A stretch of DNA of 64,000 nucleotides. Source: Methanomicrobiales archaeon. GTDB lineage: Archaea; Halobacteriota; Methanomicrobia; Methanomicrobiales; Methanospirillaceae. Both the position numbers and the translations under genes were made by a program. Below the pieces are notes generated by a model. It did not search any database. It worked only from the letters and a program-made list of their open reading frames with translations, and had not been told where the DNA came from. The DNA is taken from assembly GCA_022841205.1 (NCBI GenBank), contig JALHCK010000004.1:162159-226158 (forward strand), written 5' to 3'. Shown piece by piece: positions 33,484 to 41,022 of this stretch. Positions within the stretch are counted from its first letter, which is position 1; every line of letters starts with the position of its first letter.

Positions 33484-34397
33484 TGCAGGTTCGGGCATCG
33501 TCCCTTGATCTCTTCGCAGATTTTCAGATTTGTTATTGCCTGTTCCGGGGTTACAGGAAAGATACTGTTTTTCCGTGCACATTCCAGGAAAGTCCGGAGC
33601 TCGACTTTGAGTGGCTCGACCTTGTTCACCAGGACTTTCTCAATGATATTTTCCTGCACATACCGCTCCCGCTCTATCCGGTAATGTTCAGGTTTCCGGT
33701 ACACATATATCTCCTGGGTCATGAAATCGCCCTCGATTGTGAATTCCTCCTCCTCGATATAGACACTTCTGACCTTTTTGGAGGCTTTTCTGCTCGCCGA
33801 TAACAACGCTGGTGTCGAACCGAACCGGAACAGCGTACTCATCACCTCCGCAGTCCCTCCGGCCTCGACTGCGTAATCCCCCTGCATGAGGACGTGGAAG
33901 AGTATGTCGATATCATGGATCATGAGATCTTCGATTACAGTGCTGTCAGTGATCCGGGATGAGGCAGGGTTATGCCGCTTGAGTTCTACGTAGAGGGGTT
34001 TTTTGAGGATTCGTTGGATTTCATTCACAATCGGGTTAAACCGTTCGATATGCCCGGTTCCAAGGACTATTCCTTCAGGAGTTGCCCGTGACAGGTCTTC
34101 TGCGGCTTCTACTGTCGCACAAAGCGGTTTTTCAACGAGGGTATGTATTCCGGACTTTACCAGCTGGTATGCTACCGGGTGATGATGTTTCGTAGGAACA
34201 CAGACACTTGCTGCATCAACCTTATGCATCAGCTCTTCGATTGTTTTGCAGGCAGCAGCTCCTGTCTGCGCAGCACATTCAGATGCCGCCTTTTCATCGA
34301 GATCGTGGATATAAAGGGAAGATACCTCTTTCATTTCGGAATAGACCCTGGCATGGTTTCGCCCCATCATGCCAGTCCCGATAACCCCGACATCCAT
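33480..34397 (-). CDS. wbpB: Gfo/Idh/MocA-type sugar dehydrogenase (WbpB/WlbA-like)
   Basis: The 305-residue NAD enzyme oxidises the C3 hydroxyl of UDP-GlcNAcA ahead of transamination in the WbpB route. It has the Rossmann motif VGVIGTGMMGRNHARVYSEM, the VPTKHHHPVAYQLVKSG strand, the EKPLCATVEAAEDL catalytic-lysine block and HIERFNPIV. The next gene is the matching aminotransferase one base upstream, exactly the pairing WbpB-WbpE. Specific substrate inferred from context. Confidence 0.85.
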   Translation of the reverse strand: MDVGVIGTGMMGRNHARVYSEMKEVSSLYIHDLDEKAASECAAQTGAAACKTIEELMHKVDAASVCVPTKHHHPVAYQLVKSGIHTLVEKPLCATVEAAEDLSRATPEGIVLGTGHIERFNPIVNEIQRILKKPLYVELKRHNPASSRITDSTVIEDLMIHDIDILFHVLMQGDYAVEAGGTAEVMSTLFRFGSTPALLSASRKASKKVRSVYIEEEEFTIEGDFMTQEIYVYRKPEHYRIERERYVQENIIEKVLVNKVEPLKVELRTFLECARKNSIFPVTPEQAITNLKICEEIKGRCPNLQ

Positions 34398-34398
34398 T

Positions 34399-35487
34399 TC
34401 ATGTCACCTCGTTAATGCAGGAACAGATATATTCACGATCAGCATCGGTGACACGGGGATGAACCGGCAGGGAAAGCACTTCCTTTGCAAGGGCTTCAGA
34501 GACAGGACAGTGGGTCTGGCGGGCATATTTCGAAAATACTGGTTGCCGGTGAAGTGGAATCGGGTAATGGACAGCAGTTCCAATCCCTTTATCCTTCAAT
34601 TTCATCGCTACCTGATCACGGTTCAACCGGCATTCTTCCGTCACCCTCACGACATACTGGTGATACACATGCACACTGCCCGGGACCGTCCGGGGAGGTA
34701 TTAAACCCGGGTATCGCAGGTTACTGTTATAATACTGCGCTGTTTCTCTTCTTCTCGCGTTGAATGAATCGAGCTTCCGGAGCTGCGCAAGACCGATGGA
34801 TGCCCCGATATCTGTCATCCGGTAATTGAAACCAAGCATCGTATGGAGATATTTTTCAGACTGGCCATGGTTTATTATCTGCCTGATTTTCTGCGAGACC
34901 TGGTCATCATCGGTTGTCACAAATCCTCCTTCTCCGGTGGTCATATTCTTTGTCGGATAGAATGAGAAACATCCGGCAGTCCCAAAACTTCCAACCTTTC
35001 GCCCATGGCAGGTGGCACCATGGGCCTGGGCCGCGTCTTCAACGAGATGAATTCCTCGTTCCCCGCAGATCTCCTTTACGGTGTTCACTTCGAATGGCTG
35101 CCCAAAAAGGTGAACACCAATTACTGCACGGGTCCCTGCGGATAGGGCGTTTTGTAAGGCGTCAATTGATAGATTGAACGTTTCCCTGTCTACATCGACA
35201 AATACTGGCTTTGCCCCGCACATGCAGACTGAAGAGGCTGTTGCAAAGAAGGTAAAGGCTGGAAGGATCACCTCATCCCCGGGACCAATTCCGAGTGCGA
35301 GGAGTGTGGCATGCAATGCTGCGGTCCCGTTATTCATCGCTATTCCGTGACGGGTGCCACAATAACTGGAGAATTCCTTCTCGAACATCTCTACCCCGGG
35401 GCCCTGGGCAAGCATCCCCGACCTTAAGACTTCAGACACAGCGGCAATCTCCTGTTCATCTGTCAGTGGTGTGCCTATGGGTATCAT
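34399..35487 (-). CDS. wbpE: DegT/DnrJ/EryC1-family aminotransferase (WbpE/WlbC-like)
   Basis: PLP-dependent transfer of an amino group from glutamate to the 3-keto sugar nucleotide. The 362-residue protein has IPIGTPLTDEQEIAAV, NGTAALHATLLALGIGPGDE, VEDAAQAHGATCHGRKVG and the PLP lysine in CFSFYPTKNMTTGEGGF, then NYRMTDIGASIGLAQL. Two bases separate it from the upstream acetyltransferase gene. Confidence 0.9.
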   Translation of the reverse strand: MIPIGTPLTDEQEIAAVSEVLRSGMLAQGPGVEMFEKEFSSYCGTRHGIAMNNGTAALHATLLALGIGPGDEVILPAFTFFATASSVCMCGAKPVFVDVDRETFNLSIDALQNALSAGTRAVIGVHLFGQPFEVNTVKEICGERGIHLVEDAAQAHGATCHGRKVGSFGTAGCFSFYPTKNMTTGEGGFVTTDDDQVSQKIRQIINHGQSEKYLHTMLGFNYRMTDIGASIGLAQLRKLDSFNARRRETAQYYNSNLRYPGLIPPRTVPGSVHVYHQYVVRVTEECRLNRDQVAMKLKDKGIGTAVHYPIPLHRQPVFSKYARQTHCPVSEALAKEVLSLPVHPRVTDADREYICSCINEVT

Positions 35488-35489
35488 TT

Positions 35490-36086
35490 TCAGGTTCTCC
35501 TCATGGGCAATGGCATGTCCTTGATCACAGCCGGAACACCAATTGCCATCATTCCGGGCGGGACATCACGAGTTACAACTGCACCGGCGGCAACCGCTGC
35601 ATCCTTTCCAACCATTATTCCCGGGAGGATTGTGGCATGGGCTCCAATGACTGCGCCGTCTTCCAGGACCGGACCGGCCAGTTCCGGTTTTCCGGTCGGG
35701 GGATACCTGTCATTGGTCAGAACAGCTGCCGGTCCGATAAACACCCTGTTTCCAATCTTTGTATGAGTGGGAATAAATACCATGCTCTGGATCCTGACAT
35801 CATCCCCGATCAGGCAATCCCCTTCTATCACCGATGCGGTCCCTATTGCGGTGTTATTTCCTATAGTTGTCCGTTCCCTGATCAGGACATTATGACCGCA
35901 CTGGAAGTTGTGGCCGATATTCACATCGCAATAGATTATTGAGCCTGATCGCAGGACGGCATGATCACCGATCACCGTTCCTGCAAAGTCATCCTGGCCG
36001 ATACGTTCCCGTGAGGGAAACCCAATCGTAAGGGGTTCAAAAAGAACCGGATTGCTGCCTAATTTATTTTTACCGTATTGAATCAT
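35490..36086 (-). CDS. wbpD: Left-handed beta-helix N-acetyltransferase (WbpD/WlbB-like)
   Basis: The 198-residue hexapeptide-repeat enzyme acetylates the 3-amino group of UDP-GlcNAc3NA. Repeats include GDHAVLRSGSIIYCDVNIGH, NFQCGHNVLIRERTTIGN, TIGNNTAIGTASVIEGDC and a long NDRYPPTG loop, ending in GAVVTRDVPPGMMAIGVPA. It is the first gene of the five-gene wbpDEBAI operon. The 209-base divergent region upstream shares promoters with the DUF2284 gene. Confidence 0.88.
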   Translation of the reverse strand: MIQYGKNKLGSNPVLFEPLTIGFPSRERIGQDDFAGTVIGDHAVLRSGSIIYCDVNIGHNFQCGHNVLIRERTTIGNNTAIGTASVIEGDCLIGDDVRIQSMVFIPTHTKIGNRVFIGPAAVLTNDRYPPTGKPELAGPVLEDGAVIGAHATILPGIMVGKDAAVAAGAVVTRDVPPGMMAIGVPAVIKDMPLPMRRT

Positions 36087-36254
36087 GGGCGTTCTCCTCC
36101 TTTAACCGATATTTGGAATGATACTGGTACAATTGAGAGAATTACCGGGATAAATTAATCGAAGGAATTAACAATGCCTGTCTGCCCTCCCCTGTCTTGT
36201 GGGATTATTGGAGAGGTGCTTACCAGGGAAGATCAGGGGATGTTTGTGAACCTG

Positions 36255-36262
36255 TTATAAAG
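36255..36262 (+). promoter_or_regulatory. TATA box of the DUF2284 gene
   Basis: The sequence ttataaag is centred about 38 bases before the ATG at 36296, giving a short leader. It supports choosing 36296 over the longer open frame that begins at 36197. Confidence 0.55.
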
Positions 36263-36295
36263 AAAGGCATATCGCTCATAACGTATATTCGCACC

Positions 36296-36943
36296 ATGTG
36301 TATGTCCCCCTCCGTATCTGACGAATTGCCACACCTGGTTAAACTGGCCACCTCAAAAGGCGTCCAGGCAAAGCCCATCCCTGCCAGAGACGTTGTCGTC
36401 TCAAACTGGGTCCGGTTCAAGTGCCGGTTCGGGTGCAAGGGATACGCCAAGCACCTCAGTTGTCCGCCCTATGCCCCCACTCCGGCAGAGACCCGGGCAA
36501 TGGTGAGCGAGTATGAGACCGGCCTCCTCCTCAGGTTTGACGGCGTCCCGGGCCACCCATCGTTCGGGCCGGATGACATCCCTGAGGACTTCCACCATTT
36601 CTACAAGGATCTGATCCTCTGGGTAAGCTCAACCGTTCACCTCATAGAGAAAACCGCCTTCTACGATGGGTTCTACAAGTCGTTCGGCTTCGGTGGATAC
36701 CCCTGCATCTTCTGCGAAGAGTGTGTTGCAGAGCAGTGCGAGGGGATCGTCGATGAAAGCACGAGGAGGAAGTGCCGGCACATGGACCTTGTCCGCCCGA
36801 GCATGGAGGCCTCGGGCATCGATGTCTTTGCAACGGCAAAGAAGGTTGGGTGGGAACTCTCCACCATCCCCTGCAGGGACATGGAGTATGGCCGGGTCAT
36901 CCATAGCGATATCGTATCGATCGGGCTCGTCCTGATTGAATAA
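36296..36943 (+). CDS. DUF2284 metal-binding protein
   Basis: A 215-residue protein of the DUF2284 family (predicted metal-binding). Seen: FKCRFGCKGYAKHLSCPPYA, PTPAETRAMVSEYE, GFGGYPCIFCEECVAEQCEG, RRKCRHMDLVRPSMEASGID. Several cysteine groups fit Fe-S or zinc binding, and the family is common in methanogens and anaerobes next to corrinoid or cluster proteins. Function unknown. An in-frame ATG lies six bases after 36296. The next 586 bases have no gene. Confidence 0.88.
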   Translation: MCMSPSVSDELPHLVKLATSKGVQAKPIPARDVVVSNWVRFKCRFGCKGYAKHLSCPPYAPTPAETRAMVSEYETGLLLRFDGVPGHPSFGPDDIPEDFHHFYKDLILWVSSTVHLIEKTAFYDGFYKSFGFGGYPCIFCEECVAEQCEGIVDESTRRKCRHMDLVRPSMEASGIDVFATAKKVGWELSTIPCRDMEYGRVIHSDIVSIGLVLIE

Positions 36944-37265
36944 ATAGTTCAACCGGGTTTCCTGCAGCATTGCTGCAATCCCCCAGCAGGATCATGATTT
37001 TCCAGGGGATTAATCGGGGACTGCATCTTGGATGAATTGTGAAACGGAAGTCCTTTCCTGGTATTTCCGATTGTATCCCCTGGAATTTCAGCAAATTTCC
37101 GTACACACAGCCAGCATGCGCCAGGACAACCTGCCGGTTCATCGTTCTGTGTATCCGGGGATTTGCTGGGGGATAGGTATGATCTAAGATATATATTTTT
37201 ATTATAAGCATTATTCTTCGAATCGGAGCCCGCAGGTTCGTTTTTGAATTGTGCAGCAGGTTCCA

Positions 37266-37303
37266 GGGGATTGCTGGGGATTGCTGGGATTGCTGGGGGA
37301 TAG
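37266..37303. repeat. Tandem GGGGATTGCT repeats
   Basis: Units run ggggattgct, ggggattgct, gggattgct and gggggata in succession, 10, 10, 9 and 8 bases. The same core, ggggatttgctgggggata, occurs alone at about 37157-37175, and the opposite-strand form atcccccagca appears near 36978-36988. Confidence 0.6.
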
Positions 37304-37456
37304 TCCCGGGACGTCATCGTCACCAAACCGCACCGCAAAAGCCCAATTATTTACATCCCGACCCATGTGGTTACTCCATATTTCTGGAGAGGGTGCCTGA
37401 ATTGGTATTAGAAATTCCTTTATTCCCTTCTGCCGTTGATGGGATCCGCAACCACA

Positions 37457-37465
37457 TTTATAAAT
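37457..37465 (+). promoter_or_regulatory. Encapsulin operon TATA box
   Basis: The sequence tttataaat is a strong TATA match, preceded by cca-rich sequence. Transcription would start near 37485, leaving a leader of about 45 bases before the ATG at 37530. Confidence 0.65.
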
Positions 37466-37491
37466 AGACAGAAAGGGAGACTTATCGCTGG

Positions 37492-37522
37492 AAGGGTTCT
37501 CCCGTGGAAACCCTTGGGAGAG
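37492..37522 (+). promoter_or_regulatory. Leader with two mutually exclusive hairpins at the ribosome binding site
   Basis: Hairpin A pairs aagggtt (37492-37498) with aaccctt (37509-37515), a 7-base stem and 10-base loop. Hairpin B pairs ctccc (37499-37503), extendable by one or two bases, with gggag (37516-37520). The two share loop and stem bases, and a true pseudoknot is unlikely because no linker bases remain. Hairpin B would bury gggagag, the ribosome binding site nine bases before the ATG; hairpin A would leave it free. A thermo- or ligand-switch is a hypothesis. Confidence 0.4.
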
Positions 37523-37529
37523 AAGAACT

Positions 37530-37898
37530 ATGGCTGAATTCGCCAATGCATTTTACGGAAACGCCAATCCCCGGAAGCTCACGCACAGCGAGCTTGTCCG
37601 GGCTATCCGGCTCATGATCGTCGATGAATACGAAGCAGTCTCTATCTACACCCAGCTTGCCGAGTCGATCGACAACCAGCTGGCAAAGGAAGTGCTGCTC
37701 GATATCGCCGATGAAGAGCGGGTGCACGCCGGGGAATTCCTCAGGCTGCTGATGGAGCTCGCACCGGACGAAGAACAGTGGTACGCGGAGGGGGCAGCCG
37801 AGGTCGAGGCCGAGATCGCAAAGCTTTCCGGCGCCCCGGCTTCCGCGGAACCACCTGCTGCGGACAAACCAAAGACCATCGGGTCGCTGAAGAGGTGA
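37530..37898 (+). CDS. Encapsulated ferritin-like protein (encapsulin cargo)
   Basis: A 122-residue EncFtn-type cargo. The ferritin-like pair has Glu in IVDEYEAVSIYTQLAE and E-x2-H in IADEERVHAGEFLRLL (about residues 34 and 61-64); in the family two subunits join to make the ferroxidase site. After an alanine/proline-rich linker (about 100-113) the protein ends in KTIGSLKR, the short targeting peptide that docks cargo to the inside of encapsulin shells. It lies seven bases before the shell gene. Proposed role: oxidise and mineralise iron inside the capsule to limit iron and peroxide stress. Confidence 0.9.
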   Translation: MAEFANAFYGNANPRKLTHSELVRAIRLMIVDEYEAVSIYTQLAESIDNQLAKEVLLDIADEERVHAGEFLRLLMELAPDEEQWYAEGAAEVEAEIAKLSGAPASAEPPAADKPKTIGSLKR

Positions 37899-37905
37899 GG
37901 ATACA

Positions 37906-38700
37906 ATGGAGACACAGTACCTGGGACGGGACGATGCCCCGATAATGCAGGAGACCTGGGACCTCCTCGACACCACCATGGTGGAGGCGGCAAAGACCGT
38001 TCTTGCCGGCCGGCGCCTGTTGCACATCGAAGGTCCGTACGGGCTTGGCCTCAAGGCCGTGCCCCTCGAGGACTGTTCGGTGTCGGAGTGCATGCTGGTC
38101 AGCAAGTTCGTGCCCGTCCACCTGGTCAGCACCGCCTTCGCGCTTGGCATCCGCGACCTGCTCGCCTTTGAACAGAACGGGCTCCCGTTCTCGGCAACTC
38201 CGGTCGCTGACGCGGCGGTCAAGACCGCCCAGATGGAAGACTCCATCATCTTCGAGGGCGCACCGGGAACGCCGGGGCTCCTCACTGTTCCGGGAGCAAA
38301 CAGCCAGAAGCTCGCATCCTGGAGCACGGTCGGGAAAGCAGCCGATGATATCATCCAGGCCATGATCACCCTTGACGAGGCCGGCTACCACGGGCCCTAT
38401 GCCCTTGCCCTTGCCCCGGCCCGGTTCAACCTCCTGTACCGGAGGCACATGCAGGGGATGGGCACCGAGCTTGAACACCTGAGGACGATCGCCACCGACG
38501 GTGTCTTCAAGGCTCCTATCCTGAAGACCGGCGGTGTCCTGCTCGCCACCGGGAAACAGTATGCATCCATCGTGCTCGGGCAGGACATGACCACCGGGTT
38601 CATCGGCCCGGCCGGGGATGCACTCGAGTTCTCGATCACCGAGAGCCTCGCCCTGCTGGTCCGGGAACCGGCCTCGATCTGTGTCCTGAAAGAGAAGTAG
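37906..38700 (+). CDS. Encapsulin shell protein (family 1)
   Basis: A 264-residue HK97-fold nanocompartment protein, close in length and motif order to the Thermotoga shell. Matches include LLHIEGPYGLGLKAVPLEDC (family GRxFVDVEGPYGW), VPVHLVSTAFALGIRDLLAF, MEDSIIFEGAPGTPGLLTVP, GYHGPYALALAPARFNLLY, GVLLATGKQYASIVLGQDM and ITESLALLVREPASICVLKE. No ferritin fusion at the N-terminus, unlike Pyrococcus furiosus; cargo is the separate upstream gene. Family 1 shells have 60, 180 or 240 subunits; the number here cannot be read from sequence. Confidence 0.93.
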   Translation: METQYLGRDDAPIMQETWDLLDTTMVEAAKTVLAGRRLLHIEGPYGLGLKAVPLEDCSVSECMLVSKFVPVHLVSTAFALGIRDLLAFEQNGLPFSATPVADAAVKTAQMEDSIIFEGAPGTPGLLTVPGANSQKLASWSTVGKAADDIIQAMITLDEAGYHGPYALALAPARFNLLYRRHMQGMGTELEHLRTIATDGVFKAPILKTGGVLLATGKQYASIVLGQDMTTGFIGPAGDALEFSITESLALLVREPASICVLKEK

Positions 38701-38721
38701 TGAACTTCTCCCGGTCTTTTT

Positions 38722-41022
38722 TTAAAATAACACCCCCTCAGAGGATGATCTGCCGGCGGGGTCCTGGCACGATTCCCCCATATCGCATGCCCGGCACAGT
38801 GCCTGGAGAATGAGCACCGTCCCCTTCTTGTCGAGTGGCTGGTTATCATTCCCGCACTTGGGAGAGTAGATGCAGGCCGGGCAACCCTCCTCGCAGGGGC
38901 ACTCGCTCACCAGGGCGAAGGTGTGCCGGGCAAGGTCCCCGAAGATCTGGTAGGCCTTCTCTGAAAGCCCGATCCCGCCTTCATAACCGTCATACACGAA
39001 GACCGCGGGGCCCCCGGTCGCCGGGTGGGCGGGGACCGAGAGCCCGCCAAGGTCCCACCGGTCGCACAGCACGCGGAAGGGCATCATGGCGATCAGGGCA
39101 TGCTCGGTCCCGTGGAGTCCGCCATCAGGATCGGCACCGGCGGACAGGAGTTCGTCCTCCAGGCCTCCTGGGGGCGTGAACCAGACCGCCTTCGTCGAAA
39201 ACCGGAGCGGGGGCAGGTCAAGAGGCTCGATCCCGAGCACGGCATCGTTCCGGACGATCCGGTAGGCATAGTAATGCTCGCTCACCTCGACATCGCCAAA
39301 GGAGAGGGCAAAATCACCGACCGGGCGCGACTCCAGCACCTGCCGCACGGCAATATCAACGGACTTGAGCGGCCGCGTATAGTAATCCACGTCCGAGGGG
39401 TGGACACGGACGATCCCGTGGGCAAGGTCCATGGAATCCACCAGGTACTGCTCGCCCTGGTGGAGGAGTACCGCTCCCTTGTGCGCTTCCCGGAAGGCCT
39501 GCCCGCGGTCCATGGTCTCGAGCGTCCGCCCGTCAAGGACGACCCGGAACGAGTCGCGGGAGATCCCTGAAAGCCCCACCAGCTCGTGCGGCCGCCGGCT
39601 CCCGGAATACACGAGCCCCCGCGGCGTTTCGGAAACCAGGTGTTCGGCACGGAGCGCATCGGCAAATCCCGGGAACCGGGGACCGAAGAAGGCCGAATCG
39701 GAAGGGTCAAGGGGGAGCTCCGCGGAAGCACAGAGGAGCTGGCCGGAGAAGATGTAGGGATTTTCGAGATCCACGATAGCGCTCTCGTGCGGGGATCCAA
39801 AGAACAGGTCCGGGTGTCGAACGAAATACTGGTCGAGGGGACTCTGGCTTGCGACCATGACGGCCACCGATTCCTCCCCCCTCCTCCCCGCCCGCCCGGC
39901 CTGCTGCCAGGTTGCCATCATCGTTCCCGGGTACCCGGCAAGGATTACCCCGTCAAGGGAGCCGATGTCGATCCCAAGTTCGAGGGCATTGGTGGAGACC
40001 ACCCCGGCAAGGGAGCCGGACTTGAGACGCTGTTCGATATCCCTGCGCTCTTCCGGGAGATACCCTGCCCGGTAAGCGGCAACCTGGTCCCCGATCCGCT
40101 CCCGGACCGCACCCTCCCGTGCCCAGAGGGCGACGAGCTCGGTCATCTTCCGCGACCCGGTGAAGGTCAGGGTCTGGAGCCGGTGGCGCATGCACTCGAC
40201 CAGGATTGCGGCCGCATCGCGGTGGAACGATCCCTCCATGACCCCTCCGGAGAACGGGTTGTAGAGGACGAAGCGGCGCGGTCCCTGCGGGGCGCCATCC
40301 CCGGCAACGGTCCGGAACGGGACCCCGCAGAGGTTCCGGGCAAACTCATCGGGGTTGGCAAGCGTTGCGCTGGCGACGATGAAGCGGGGATCCGACCCGT
40401 ACCGGGCGCAGATACGCCGGAGTCTCCGGACGAGGAATGCCATGTGGGACCCGGTAACCCCCCGGTACCGGTGGGCCTCGTCGATTACCACGCAGGAGAG
40501 GCCGGACAAGAACCGTGACCACTGGTGGTGCCAGGGAAGGACATGGTGTAGCTCGTGGGGGTTTGAGAGCACGAGCCGGGACACCTGCCGGATACGAGGG
40601 CGCCGTTCGCGCGGAGTATCTCCATCGTAGATGGCCGGGGCAGCGGATATACCCGTCTCCCTGCACATCTGGTCAAGCGTGGCGAGCTGGTCGTTTGCCA
40701 GCGCTTTCGTGGGGTAGAGGAAAAGCGCGGTTGCCGCCGGATCAAGCGACAGCCGTTCGAGGACCGGGAGGAGGAAGGCCAGGCTCTTTCCTGAGGCCGT
40801 CCGGGTGGTCAGGACCAGGTGCTCACCGTCCCGGAACGCGCGAAGGGCATCTGCCTGGTGCGAGTAGAGCCGTATCCCCCGCCGATCGAGGTGTTCCCGG
40901 AGCTCTCGCGGGAGCGCCGGATCCACCCCGCCGTAGATACCCTCCCGTTCCGGGAAGAAACGGACCTCCGCTACGTTCCTTTCCCGCTGCTCCAGCGCAG
41001 CGATGAAGGTGGCAACGGTCAT
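38722..41022 (-). CDS. DEAD/DEAH-box helicase with DUF1998 domain (YprA/MrfA-like)
   Basis: A 766-residue superfamily 2 helicase: Q-motif-like YSHQADALRAF, Walker A TTRTASGKSLAFLLP, VVIDEAHRYRGVTGSHMA, VASATLANP, FTGSRKMTELVAL, a helicase C motif VVSTNALELGIDIGSLDG and QQAGRAGRR, then a C-terminal DUF1998 zinc region with CPCEEGCPACIYSPKCG. This is the YprA/Hrq1 group; Bacillus MrfA (YprA) works with exonuclease MrfB in repair of mitomycin damage. It overlaps the exonuclease gene by four bases. Probable role: DNA interstrand-crosslink or adduct repair, inferred. Confidence 0.9.
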   Translation of the reverse strand: MTVATFIAALEQRERNVAEVRFFPEREGIYGGVDPALPRELREHLDRRGIRLYSHQADALRAFRDGEHLVLTTRTASGKSLAFLLPVLERLSLDPAATALFLYPTKALANDQLATLDQMCRETGISAAPAIYDGDTPRERRPRIRQVSRLVLSNPHELHHVLPWHHQWSRFLSGLSCVVIDEAHRYRGVTGSHMAFLVRRLRRICARYGSDPRFIVASATLANPDEFARNLCGVPFRTVAGDGAPQGPRRFVLYNPFSGGVMEGSFHRDAAAILVECMRHRLQTLTFTGSRKMTELVALWAREGAVRERIGDQVAAYRAGYLPEERRDIEQRLKSGSLAGVVSTNALELGIDIGSLDGVILAGYPGTMMATWQQAGRAGRRGEESVAVMVASQSPLDQYFVRHPDLFFGSPHESAIVDLENPYIFSGQLLCASAELPLDPSDSAFFGPRFPGFADALRAEHLVSETPRGLVYSGSRRPHELVGLSGISRDSFRVVLDGRTLETMDRGQAFREAHKGAVLLHQGEQYLVDSMDLAHGIVRVHPSDVDYYTRPLKSVDIAVRQVLESRPVGDFALSFGDVEVSEHYYAYRIVRNDAVLGIEPLDLPPLRFSTKAVWFTPPGGLEDELLSAGADPDGGLHGTEHALIAMMPFRVLCDRWDLGGLSVPAHPATGGPAVFVYDGYEGGIGLSEKAYQIFGDLARHTFALVSECPCEEGCPACIYSPKCGNDNQPLDKKGTVLILQALCRACDMGESCQDPAGRSSSEGVLF

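Larger units (their letters stand above)
36944..37529. other. 586-base non-coding region before the encapsulin operon
   Basis: Open frames on both strands here give low-complexity proteins with no recognisable family. What it holds is repeats of an attgctgggggat core: a reverse-complement copy near 36975-36990, one at about 37157-37175, and a tandem block at 37266-37303. A TATA-like cluster lies at about 37189-37204, and the encapsulin promoter and leader at 37457-37529. A small RNA or a regulatory array is possible, but I cannot show either. Confidence 0.4.

Noticed and set aside
36949..37338. 129-residue minus-strand frame rich in Pro/Asn
   Set aside because: Low-complexity translation of the attgctgggggat repeats, with no recognisable domain or good start signal.
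37492..37520. H-type pseudoknot at the encapsulin leader
   Set aside because: The two helices of 7 and 5 bases would need linkers across the grooves, and none are left, so alternating hairpins fit better.
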